DNA from: SLRI01 sp942491185
GTDB lineage: Bacteria > Pseudomonadota > Alphaproteobacteria > Geminicoccales > Geminicoccaceae
DNA length: 64,000 nucleotides
NCBI GenBank assembly: GCA_942491185.1
Contig: CALOAB010000028.1
Span: 124,001-188,000, forward strand
Direction: 5' to 3'
The first letter of the stretch is position 1; every line of letters starts with the position of its first letter. The notes under the pieces were generated by a model that was given only the letters and a program-made list of their open reading frames with translations, was not told the DNA's origin and made no database searches. The position numbers and the translations under genes are program-made. Shown piece by piece: positions 7,795 to 15,338 of the stretch.

Positions 7795-8634
7795 GTGCCG
7801 CCCGACATCTCCTTCCTCACCCGCGTCCGACGCGCATTGCCTGGGCTGCACCCCGCCGAGCGACGGCTGGGCGAGATGGTCTGCGACTTTCCCGGTGAGC
7901 TTGCGAGCTATTCGGCGCAGGAGCTGGCAAAGCTTGCCAACGTCTCGAAGGCCACCGTCTCGCGCTTCGTGCGTCGGCTGGGCTACGAGAGCTACGAGGC
8001 GGCGCGCCGGCACGCCCGTGACGAGCAGCGGACCGGCTCGCGGCTCTTTCTCGCCGTGTCCTCCGGCGACGACGCCGAGTCGGCCCTGGCGGCCAACCTG
8101 GAGCAGAGCAAGCGCAATCTGGAGCGGACCTTCGCGAGCATCCCGGCCGCCGAGATCGACGCTGTCGTCGATGCGTTGCTCGCCGCCCGCAAGACCTGGG
8201 TGATCGGCTTTCGCGCCAGCCATCCCTTCGCGCTCTACCTGCAATGGCAGCTTACCCAGGTGGTGGAGAGCATCGTCGCCATCCCGGCTGGCGGTGAGAC
8301 ACTGGGCGAGCACCTGGTATCGGTGCGACCCGAGGACTGCGTCATTCTCTTCGGTCTGCGTCGCCGCGTCGCCCGGATGGACCTGCTGCTCGAGGCGATC
8401 GGCAAGAGCCGTGCCCGGCTGGTCTACGTGACGGACGAGGGAATCGAGCCCCACAAGGGTGCCACTTGGCACTTCCGTTGTCAGACCGCGGCCCCGGGCC
8501 CGCTGTTCAGCCATGTTTCGATCATGGCGCTTTGCCACTTGCTGGCGATGCGGGCGATCGAGCGGGCAGGGGCCGCCGCGCGCTCCCGCCTGCGGGGCAT
8601 CGAGGGCTTGAACGACACCCTGCGGGAACTCTGA
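7795..8634 (+). CDS. RpiR-family transcriptional regulator (HTH plus SIS domain)
   Basis: A 279-residue regulator. Residues 1-80 form the RpiR helix-turn-helix (AERRLGEMVCDF, AQELAKLANVSKATVSRFVR, RLGYESYEAAR). Residues about 120-250 form a SIS sugar-phosphate-binding domain, with WVIGFRASHPFALYLQ and later DCVILFGLRRR. It would bind the palindrome immediately upstream and the similar one before dctP, with a sugar phosphate or related metabolite as effector. The GTG at 7795 is preferred because GCGAGGT precedes it and no ATG lies in the right place. It is transcribed in the same direction as the TRAP genes, about 220 bases upstream. Confidence 0.88.
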   Translation: MPPDISFLTRVRRALPGLHPAERRLGEMVCDFPGELASYSAQELAKLANVSKATVSRFVRRLGYESYEAARRHARDEQRTGSRLFLAVSSGDDAESALAANLEQSKRNLERTFASIPAAEIDAVVDALLAARKTWVIGFRASHPFALYLQWQLTQVVESIVAIPAGGETLGEHLVSVRPEDCVILFGLRRRVARMDLLLEAIGKSRARLVYVTDEGIEPHKGATWHFRCQTAAPGPLFSHVSIMALCHLLAMRAIERAGAAARSRLRGIEGLNDTLREL

Positions 8635-8743
8635 CCGTCTGCTCATGCAGTGTGCAGCCGCTGCGGAGCCCTGCCCATTCGCGCGGCATTCGCGCCAGGC
8701 GCGGGCGCCGGACCGGTATGTATCCGCTCCTCGGCCTCGACTT

Positions 8744-8770
8744 CTTGTGAAAATCAAATTTCTTCACGAG
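8744..8770. promoter_or_regulatory. Imperfect palindrome before the TRAP operon, likely RpiR operator 2
   Basis: CTTGTGAAA, six A/T-rich bases, then TTTC and TTCACGAG. The left half-site TTGTGAAA, the six-base gap and the TTTC opening of the right half match the perfect palindrome at 7758-7785. It lies about 80 bases before the dctP start, a sensible place for an operator. The surrounding A/T-rich bases probably include the promoter, but I cannot fix the -35 and -10 boxes. Confidence 0.6.
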
Positions 8771-8851
8771 ATGGCATGAAACTTGTATCACTATCAGCGC
8801 CGGTCACCGAGCCGGCGACGCCATGACCGCCGATCCGGAAAGGAAGCATCG

Positions 8852-9901
8852 ATGTCCAGACACGCTCTGCTCGCGGCCGCCGCCCTCTCTGCCGTGTCGA
8901 TCACAGCACTCGCGCCAACAGCGCAGGCCGAGACCCTCAGCCTAACCGTGCTCGGCCAGCCGGCCGGCTCCGGCCTCATCGCCCAGCAGAAGGAGCAGCC
9001 GTTCTTCGAGAACCTGGCGGAGCAGACGGGCCTCGACGTTACGGTCGAGTACCGTCCCGTCGACGTCGCCGGCATTCCCGATTCCGATGGCCTTCGGGTT
9101 CTGAAGTCGGGCCTCTTCGACATCGTGTCGATCCGTGGCCCGCAGGTCAGCCGCGACGAGCCCACCGTCCTGGGCCTCGATCTGATCGGCATGAACACCA
9201 GCTATGCTGCCGGCAAGGCGCATACCGAGGCATTCTTCCCGACGGTGGACGAGCGTCTCCAGTCGCAGTTCAACGCCAAACTGCTGGGCTTGTGGCCGGC
9301 CGGCCCGCAGGTCGTGTTCTGCAAGCCCGAGATCGCCGGCCTCGCCGATCTCCAGGGCCTGAAAGTGCGTGTCGGCGACCAGAGTGCTGCTGGCTTCGTT
9401 GCCGGGCTCGGCGCCACGGGCGTGCCCATGCCCTTTGGCGAAGTGCAGCAATCACTGGCGCGTGGTGTGGTCGATTGCGCGATTACCGGCCCAGCCTCGG
9501 CCAATTCCGGCGGTTGGCCGGAGGCCACGACCACCGTCCTGCCGATCGCGCTGCAGCTGGCGATCAACGGCTACGCCATCAACCTCGACACCTGGAACGG
9601 CATGACGCCCGAGGCGCAGGCGACGTTGCAGGGCGCCATCGAGACGCTCAGCGCCGAGATCTGGACCTACTCCGAGGAACTCTACGAGGATGCGATGCGC
9701 TGCAATGCCGGTGCTGAGCCCTGCACCCACGGCAAGCCCTATGCCCTGAAGGAGGCGCCGGTCTCCGATGCCGATCTCGCCACCGTCGCCGCGGCGGTCG
9801 GTGAGGTGTCGCTGCCGATCTGGGCCGAGCAGTGCAATGCGGTCAATCCCGGCTGCGAGGCCGCCTGGCGGGAAGCCGTGGGCACCCAGCTCGGCCTCTG
9901 A
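8852..9901 (+). CDS. TRAP transporter substrate-binding protein (DctP family)
   Basis: Periplasmic receptor that captures a carboxylate-type substrate for the DctQM permease. The 349-residue protein has a clear Sec signal peptide (about residues 1-24, ending AQAE). In the middle is LADLQGLKVRVGDQSAAGF, whose Arg is the usual carboxylate-binding residue of DctP proteins. GGWPEATTTVLPI and LAINGYAINLDTWNGM follow. Four Cys near the C-terminus (MRCNAGAEPC, EQCNAVNPGC) could form disulfides and are unusual for the family. A GGAAAGGAAG precedes the start. It is the first gene of dctPQM plus a racemase-family gene. The substrate is unknown. Confidence 0.9.
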   Translation: MSRHALLAAAALSAVSITALAPTAQAETLSLTVLGQPAGSGLIAQQKEQPFFENLAEQTGLDVTVEYRPVDVAGIPDSDGLRVLKSGLFDIVSIRGPQVSRDEPTVLGLDLIGMNTSYAAGKAHTEAFFPTVDERLQSQFNAKLLGLWPAGPQVVFCKPEIAGLADLQGLKVRVGDQSAAGFVAGLGATGVPMPFGEVQQSLARGVVDCAITGPASANSGGWPEATTTVLPIALQLAINGYAINLDTWNGMTPEAQATLQGAIETLSAEIWTYSEELYEDAMRCNAGAEPCTHGKPYALKEAPVSDADLATVAAAVGEVSLPIWAEQCNAVNPGCEAAWREAVGTQLGL

Positions 9902-9954
9902 ACGGTAGCAGCTGGCCGGTTCATCGTCGGGACCACCGAGAGACGGAGAGCGGG

Positions 9955-10524
9955 ATGAAGGTCTGTGCCCGAATGGCGGGCATCGTGTTCGGGGCGATGA
10001 TGCTGGCACTGTCCTTCGCCATCGCCGCCGAGACGCTGCTGCGCAAGTTCTTCGCCCACTCTTTCGGCGGTATCGACGAGCTCGGCGGCTACGCGGTCGC
10101 CGTGGCCGGCCCGCTCGCCTTCGCGGTGGCGGCCGTCGAGCAGGCGCATATCCGCATCAACCTGCTCCACGGCCGCCTGCCACGGGTCGCGCGCGGCGTC
10201 CTGAACGCCGTCGCAGCCGTGTCGCTGGCCCTGCTCGCCCTCTTCCTCCTCTACTTCACCGTCCGCACGGTCGAGGAGACCCAGCTCTACCAGTCCATCG
10301 CCCAGACCCCCTGGGCGACGCCGCTCATCTACCCGCAGGCGGTCTGGCTCCTGGCGATGGGCTTCTTCGCCGTTGTCGCAGTGATCCTGGCCGTGCAGGC
10401 GGTGCGGCACCTGGCCCGCCGCGACTGGGCCGAGCTCGACCGGCGCTTCGGCCCAGGCTCGCCGGCAGACGAGCTGCAGGCCGAGCTCGCCGATCTGCAC
10501 AAGCGGCAGGAGTCGTTGCCATGA
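9955..10524 (+). CDS. TRAP transporter small permease (DctQ family)
   Basis: Small inner-membrane subunit of the TRAP transporter, 189 residues with four predicted membrane helices. These are around AGIVFGAMMLALSFAIAAE, GYAVAVAGPLAFAVAAVEQ, AVAAVSLALLALFLLYF and AVWLLAMGFFAVVAVILAV. The motif HIRINLL after helix 2 is typical of DctQ. The C-terminal tail is charged and cytoplasmic. The gene sits 53 bases after dctP and overlaps dctM by four bases (ATGA), so it is translationally coupled to the large permease. Confidence 0.9.
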   Translation: MKVCARMAGIVFGAMMLALSFAIAAETLLRKFFAHSFGGIDELGGYAVAVAGPLAFAVAAVEQAHIRINLLHGRLPRVARGVLNAVAAVSLALLALFLLYFTVRTVEETQLYQSIAQTPWATPLIYPQAVWLLAMGFFAVVAVILAVQAVRHLARRDWAELDRRFGPGSPADELQAELADLHKRQESLP

Positions 10525-11819
10525 GCATCGTCGTCGTCGGTATGGGCTTTCTCGCCATGCTCGTCTTGATGTTCCTTGGCCTGCCCGTCGCCGTCGCCAT
10601 CGTCGCCGTCGGGGCGGTCGGCGGCTGGCTCGCCTTCGGCATGCCGCTCGTCGACATGATGGGCGGGGTGATCTGGAGCAGCCTCAACAGCCCCTCCATC
10701 CTCGCCATCCCGCTCTTCATGCTGCTCGGCGAGCTGATGCTGCGAGGCGGCATCGCGGATCGCATGTACGATGCGCTCGCGGTGTGGTTCGGCCGGCTGC
10801 CGGGCGGTCTGCTGCACACCAATATCGCCACCAGCGCCCTCTTCTCGGCCACCTCGGGCTCGTCCGTGGCGACGGCCGCGACGGTCGGCACGATCGCCCT
10901 GCCGGCGCTCGAACGGCGCAACTACGCCACCCGTGCCTCGCTCGGCAGTCTCGCTGCCGGCGGCACGCTCGGCATCCTCATCCCGCCCAGCATCAATCTC
11001 CTCGTCTATGGCTCACTCGCCAACACGTCCGTGGCCCAGCTTTTCGCCGCTGGACTGATTCCCGGGATTCTCCTCGCCCTCTTGTTCTCCCTCTACATCC
11101 TCGTCTTCGAGCGGAGCGGCGACGTCGAGCGCGTGGCGCTGCCGCTCCGCGTCAAGCTCGGCTATCTCCGCTTCCTCGTGCCACCGCTGGTCATCTTCGC
11201 CGTCGTCATGGGCAGCATCTATGGCGGGCTCGCGACACCGACGGAATCCGCGGCGCTCGGCGTCGTCATCGCCTTGGCCTTCGTCGCCGGCAGCGGCCGG
11301 CTCGATTTGGCGCTGCTCGCCGACTGCTCGATGCAGGCGGCGCGCACGACCGGCATGGTTGTCATCGTTCTCGCCTGCGCGCTCTTGCTCAACGTCACCA
11401 TATCGATGCTCGGCGTGACACAGGCCGTGACCCAATGGGTCGGCTCCTTCGGCCTCGACCGCTTGACGCTACTGCTGGTCCTGATCGTCTTCTATCTTGT
11501 CCTGGGCGCGTTCCTCGACGCCATGTCGATGCTGGTGCTCACCGTGCCCATCGCCGTGCCGATGATGGCGGCGGTCGACGTCGATCCCATCTGGTTCGGC
11601 ATCTTCATCGTGCTGATGTGCGAGATCGCGCTGATCACCCCGCCCGTGGGCATGAACCTCTTCGTCGTGCACGGCGTCCGGCGCGACGGCGGCAGCTTCA
11701 ACGACGTGATCATGGGCTCGTTGCCCTACGTCTTCGTCATGATCGCCTTCACCGTCGCCATCATCCTCGTCCCCGACATCGTCATGTGGCTGCCGGACAC
11801 CCTGGCGGGCCGCCGGTGA
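10521..11819 (+). CDS. TRAP transporter large permease (DctM family)
   Basis: The 432-residue large membrane subunit that carries out sodium-coupled uptake. Family landmarks are IPLFMLLGELMLRGG, the first half-repeat region FSATSGSSVATAATVG, GGTLGILIPPSINLLVYG, and the second repeat ITPPVGMNLFVVHGV near the C-terminus. The length and about a dozen hydrophobic segments are normal for DctM. It starts inside the end of dctQ and ends overlapping the GTG of the next gene (GTGA), so the transporter and the racemase-family enzyme are one transcription unit. Confidence 0.93.
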   Translation: MSIVVVGMGFLAMLVLMFLGLPVAVAIVAVGAVGGWLAFGMPLVDMMGGVIWSSLNSPSILAIPLFMLLGELMLRGGIADRMYDALAVWFGRLPGGLLHTNIATSALFSATSGSSVATAATVGTIALPALERRNYATRASLGSLAAGGTLGILIPPSINLLVYGSLANTSVAQLFAAGLIPGILLALLFSLYILVFERSGDVERVALPLRVKLGYLRFLVPPLVIFAVVMGSIYGGLATPTESAALGVVIALAFVAGSGRLDLALLADCSMQAARTTGMVVIVLACALLLNVTISMLGVTQAVTQWVGSFGLDRLTLLLVLIVFYLVLGAFLDAMSMLVLTVPIAVPMMAAVDVDPIWFGIFIVLMCEIALITPPVGMNLFVVHGVRRDGGSFNDVIMGSLPYVFVMIAFTVAIILVPDIVMWLPDTLAGRR

Positions 11820-12484
11820 GCGGGGCTGCAGGGCGCCGCCTCCTGGTCGTCAATCCCAACAGCAACCCGCTCGTAACCGGCCTCGTGGCGGCCGCCGCCC
11901 GCGCCGCAGCGCCGCGCGACGTCGAGGTCTCCGTGACGAGCCCGGCCGACGGGCCCTTTGCGATCGAGACGCCGGCGCACCGTGCGGCGGCCGTGCCGCC
12001 GGTGCTGCGCCTGATCGAGATGCATCGCGAGGCTGGCTTCGACGGCTACGTCCTCGCCTGCTTCGACGACATCGCCGTGCCGGAGACGCGCGCCCTCGTT
12101 GCAGCACCCGTCACCGACCTCGCCGAGGCCGGCATTGCCGCCGCGCTGACAGCCGGTGGCCGCTTCACCGTGCTCACCACCGTGACCGCAGCGGTGCCGC
12201 GCATTCTCGAGCTGGTGCAGCGCTTCGGTGCCGCGGAGCGCTGCACCATCCGCGCCGCCGCGATCGGCGTGGCGGAGGCGGCGGAGCGCTCCCCGGCCAC
12301 CAGGCAGCGCCTCGCCGCGGTGATCCACGCGGCGCTGGCGGAGGATCAGGCGACCGCGATCCTGCTGGGCTCCGGTGCGCTTGCCGGCGCGGCCCCGATG
12401 CTCGATCCCTGCTGCCCCGTGCCCATCATCGACCCGGTCACGGCGGCGGTGCGGCGGTTGGCCGGTCAGATCGACGCCATGTAG
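11816..12484 (+). CDS. Asp/Glu/hydantoin racemase-family protein lacking the second catalytic Cys
   Basis: A 222-residue member of the Asp/Glu/hydantoin racemase superfamily, coupled by GTGA overlap to the TRAP operon, so it probably acts on the imported compound. The opening LLVVNPNSN and the first active-site Cys (Cys82 in YVLACFDDIAV) are present. At the second site, where hydantoin racemases have Cys in a LGCAG-type loop, this protein has Ser186 (ILLGSGALAG). A single-Cys layout is known in arylmalonate decarboxylase-like members of the superfamily, so the reaction may not be a two-base racemisation. The 3' end overlaps the convergent SDR by 19 bases. Confidence 0.8.
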   Translation: MSGAAGRRLLVVNPNSNPLVTGLVAAAARAAAPRDVEVSVTSPADGPFAIETPAHRAAAVPPVLRLIEMHREAGFDGYVLACFDDIAVPETRALVAAPVTDLAEAGIAAALTAGGRFTVLTTVTAAVPRILELVQRFGAAERCTIRAAAIGVAEAAERSPATRQRLAAVIHAALAEDQATAILLGSGALAGAAPMLDPCCPVPIIDPVTAAVRRLAGQIDAM

Positions 12485-12488
12485 CCGC
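12466..12488. repeat. 23-base direct repeat, right copy
   Basis: These bases, the 3' end of the SDR gene, recur with one mismatch at 7666-7688 in the same orientation. The two copies bracket rpiR, dctPQM and the racemase-family gene, a span of exactly 4800 bases start to start. Confidence 0.6.
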
Positions 12489-13254
12489 CGTCGACGTAGA
12501 GGATCTGGCCGGTGACATAGCGGGCGGCGTCCGACGAGAGAAACACCGCAGACCCCACCAGATCGCGCCGATCACCGAAGCGGCCGGCCGGGATCTTCGT
12601 CAGCATCGCCTGCTGCCACGCCTCGTCGGCATAGAAGGTCTCGGTCAGCGCCGTCCGGAAATAGCCGGGGCCAATGGCATTCACGCGGATGCCCAACGGC
12701 GCCCATTCGGTGGCCAGCGAGCGGGTCAGCCCGAGCAGGCCGGCCTTGGAAGCACCGTAAGGTGCCGCCGTCGGCACGCCCACGGCCGAGGTCAGCGAGC
12801 AGACGTTGAGGATCGTGCCGCCCCGCTTGTCGGCTGCGGCCTCACGCATCACCCGGGCCGCCGCTTGGGCGGTGAAGAAGGCGCCCTTGAGATTGGTCTC
12901 GTGGATGCGGTCCCATAGCGCCTCCTCGACGTCCAGCGAGGCGCAGACCTCCTCCATCCCGGCATTGTTGACCAGTAGATCGAGGCCGCCGAGCACCCCT
13001 GCCGCCTCGGCGACACCAGCCCGGATGGCGTCGACATCCGCCGCATCCATGGCCACCGGCACGGAACGTCGGCCTTGCGCCTCGATCTCGGCCGAGACCT
13101 CGGCGAGCCGCACCACGTCGCGCGCCGTCACCGCCACGTCGGCACCGAAGCGGGCCAGGCCCACGGCGATCGCCTCACCGATGCCGCGGCTGGCACCGGT
13201 CACCAGAGCCTTGCGGCCGGTGAGGTCGAAGGTGGCGTCAAGGGGCTCGATCAT
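12466..13254 (-). CDS. Short-chain dehydrogenase/reductase (gluconate 5-dehydrogenase-like)
   Basis: NAD(P)-dependent oxidoreductase of the classical SDR family, 262 residues from the chosen start. It has the cofactor motif TGASRGIGEAIAVGLARFG near residue 15, LLVNNAGMEE, the active-site YGASK with an upstream Ser (CSLTS), and a C-terminal GQILYVDGGYMASI. The ATG at 13254 is preceded by GGAGTGAG. In-frame ATGs at 13275 and further upstream are possible but add residues outside the fold. The substrate cannot be told from sequence. It is convergent with the racemase-family gene and divergent from the GNAT gene. Its last 23 bases are duplicated at 7666. Confidence 0.88.
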   Translation of the reverse strand: MIEPLDATFDLTGRKALVTGASRGIGEAIAVGLARFGADVAVTARDVVRLAEVSAEIEAQGRRSVPVAMDAADVDAIRAGVAEAAGVLGGLDLLVNNAGMEEVCASLDVEEALWDRIHETNLKGAFFTAQAAARVMREAAADKRGGTILNVCSLTSAVGVPTAAPYGASKAGLLGLTRSLATEWAPLGIRVNAIGPGYFRTALTETFYADEAWQQAMLTKIPAGRFGDRRDLVGSAVFLSSDAARYVTGQILYVDGGYMASI

Positions 13255-13337
13255 GGCATGCTCACTCCGGCTCATGGGGACGGCACAAAGCTGCCGCTTG
13301 TCGGGCAGCGCCACAAGAGCGAGAGGGAGCAATCGCC

Positions 13338-14144
13338 ATGCAACACGCGCTCGAATGGATCGAGCAGCGGGCGCTCATGGACATGAACCGAGCCCTCGAC
13401 CAGGAGGCTGAACGTCTCGGCCGTGTCAGCCGCGCGTTCGGCAGCGCCTATGCCTCAGCCTTCACCGCCCTGCCGCCCAGCGCCATCGTCGCCAATCGCA
13501 CGATCGGCCTCGGCCTTGCCGAGCCTGCCGACGACGATCTCCTCGACGAGCTGGTCGGCGTCTACCGCGCTTCCGGCATCCAGCGCTACTTCGTCCACCT
13601 TCACCCCGATGCGGCGCCAGCCGATCTCGACCAGCGTCTCAGCACCAGGGGCCTCGAGAGCGCCCGTGCCTGGGTCAAGTTCAGCCGCGGCCGCGAGCTG
13701 CCGCCCGAAGCTGCCACCGATCTCGAGGTCCGGCTGGCGACGCCGGCGGACGCCCCGGCGCTTGGGCGGATCGCCGCTGCCTCCTTCGATCTCGGCGCGC
13801 CAGGCGAGGGCGTCGTGGCCAGCATCATCGGTCGGCCCAACTGGCACGTCTTCATGACGGCCGAGCGCGGCGAGCCCGCTGGCTGCGGCGCGCTCTACGT
13901 CGAGGACGGCATCGGCTGGCTGGATTGGGGTGCCACCGCACCCGGCAATCGAGGTCGCAACGGCCAGTCGGCATTGCTGCGGCAGCGCATCCTCCACGCC
14001 CTCGATCTCGGCTGCGATCTGCTCGGCACCTGCACCGGCGAGGAGGTGCCGGACGATCCGCAGATCTCCTACCACAACATCCTCAAGATGGGTTTCACGC
14101 CCGCCTACACCCGCCGCAACATGGCGCCGCCCAAGCCGGGCTAG
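13338..14144 (+). CDS. GNAT-family N-acetyltransferase
   Basis: A 268-residue protein whose C-terminal half resembles the acetyl-CoA-dependent GNAT fold. ATDLEVRLATPADAPALGRIA opens the domain, WLDWGATAPGNRGRNGQSALL is the acetyl-CoA-binding motif A region, and YHNILKMGFTPAYTRRNM is the closing strand. The N-terminal 120 residues look like a second, degenerate GNAT-like half that includes IQRYFVHLHPDA. Substrate unknown. It is divergent from the SDR with an 83-base gap that should hold both promoters. Confidence 0.75.
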   Translation: MQHALEWIEQRALMDMNRALDQEAERLGRVSRAFGSAYASAFTALPPSAIVANRTIGLGLAEPADDDLLDELVGVYRASGIQRYFVHLHPDAAPADLDQRLSTRGLESARAWVKFSRGRELPPEAATDLEVRLATPADAPALGRIAAASFDLGAPGEGVVASIIGRPNWHVFMTAERGEPAGCGALYVEDGIGWLDWGATAPGNRGRNGQSALLRQRILHALDLGCDLLGTCTGEEVPDDPQISYHNILKMGFTPAYTRRNMAPPKPG

Positions 14145-14161
14145 GCGTAGCAGCCTGTTAG

Positions 14162-14174
14162 GCAAAGTCTTTGC
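14162..14174. terminator. Short inverted repeat after the GNAT gene
   Basis: GCAAAG-T-CTTTGC, a perfect 6-base palindrome 18 bases after the GNAT stop and about 60 before the ABC ATPase. It lacks a clear T-run and could equally be an operator for the ABC operon. Confidence 0.3.
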
Positions 14175-14232
14175 TTGCCGAGTCGACAAACTACCGGCAC
14201 TTTCCGCGCGTTCCGGAACAAATGTTTAGGGC

Positions 14233-15312
14233 GTGGACGTGCAGCCCCTCGTGCGGCTCTCGGATGTCGGCAAGACCTTCGGCCAGACCGTCGCGGTCGA
14301 TGCCGTTTCGCTCGACCTTGCGCCCGGCAGGTTCCTCACCATCCTGGGTCCTTCCGGCTGTGGCAAGACCACGCTCTTGCGGATGATCGCGGGCTTCATC
14401 GCGCCGTCCGCCGGTCATATCGAGGTCAATGGCTCGCGCATCGAAGCCGTCCCGCCCTGGCGTCGGTCGATCGGCATGGTCTTTCAAAAACTTGCCCTCT
14501 TTCCTCACCTCACCGCTTTCGACAATGTCGCTTACCCCTTGCGTATGCGGCGTTTTGCCAGGAGCGGCATGGCCGAGCGGGTCGAGCGCTATCTGGACCT
14601 GGTGCGGCTTGACGGCCTCGGCGCCCGCCGCCCGCACGAGCTTTCGGGCGGCCAGCAGCAGCGGGTCGCCATTGCCCGGGCGCTCGTCTTCGAGCCGGAC
14701 ATCCTGCTGCTCGACGAGCCCTTGGCCGCCCTCGACAAGAAGCTCCGCGAGGACATGCAGCTCGAGTTTCGCCGCATCCAGCGCGAGCTCGGCGTCACCA
14801 CCATCAACGTCACCCACGACCAGCGCGAGGCGCTCGTCATGTCCGACGAGGTGATGGTGATGCACGAGGGCAGGGTGCAGCAATCGGCGCCGCCGGCCGA
14901 AACCTACGGCCGGCCGGCCAATCGCTTCGTCGCGGGCTTCCTCGGGCTCACCAACTTCCTCGATGGGACGGTCGTCAGCAGCGCCGCCGATCGCTGCATC
15001 GTCCGGATCGGCACGATCGAGCTGGAAGGCGTTGGCAGCTTCGCCGTTGGAGCCAACGTCGCGGCGGCCCTTCGCGCCGAGAAACTGCGGCTTCTGGCAG
15101 CGAATGAGACGGCCGACGTAAGCTTGCCTGCCATCGTCACCGAGACCGTCTTCGAAGGCGACCGCACGCTCTACGAGGTAGAGGTGGCGGCCCTCGGCGA
15201 TGCGCGTCTGCAGCTCTTCGACCACGATCCGGCCGGCCGTGGCCGGCACGAGCCGGGTGATGCAGTGGTCATCGGCTGGTCATCGGCCCATCTTTTGCTT
15301 TTCCCCGACTGA
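14233..15312 (+). CDS. ABC transporter ATP-binding protein, spermidine/putrescine (PotA) type
   Basis: Cytoplasmic ATPase of 359 residues for a polyamine-type importer. Walker A is ILGPSGCGKTTLLRMIAGF, the Q-loop is SIGMVFQKLALFPHLT, and the signature is LSGGQQQRVAIARALV. Walker B is ILLLDEPLAALD, and the H-loop His is in INVTHDQREAL. A C-terminal TOBE domain follows residue about 240. The start is GTG at 14233 after an AGGG. The solute-binding gene follows after 26 bases, while the two permeases lie 2.5 kb downstream beyond an apparent insertion. Confidence 0.9.
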   Translation: MDVQPLVRLSDVGKTFGQTVAVDAVSLDLAPGRFLTILGPSGCGKTTLLRMIAGFIAPSAGHIEVNGSRIEAVPPWRRSIGMVFQKLALFPHLTAFDNVAYPLRMRRFARSGMAERVERYLDLVRLDGLGARRPHELSGGQQQRVAIARALVFEPDILLLDEPLAALDKKLREDMQLEFRRIQRELGVTTINVTHDQREALVMSDEVMVMHEGRVQQSAPPAETYGRPANRFVAGFLGLTNFLDGTVVSSAADRCIVRIGTIELEGVGSFAVGANVAAALRAEKLRLLAANETADVSLPAIVTETVFEGDRTLYEVEVAALGDARLQLFDHDPAGRGRHEPGDAVVIGWSSAHLLLFPD

Positions 15313-15338
15313 CAGAACAACAAAGGAGGACACCTCAG

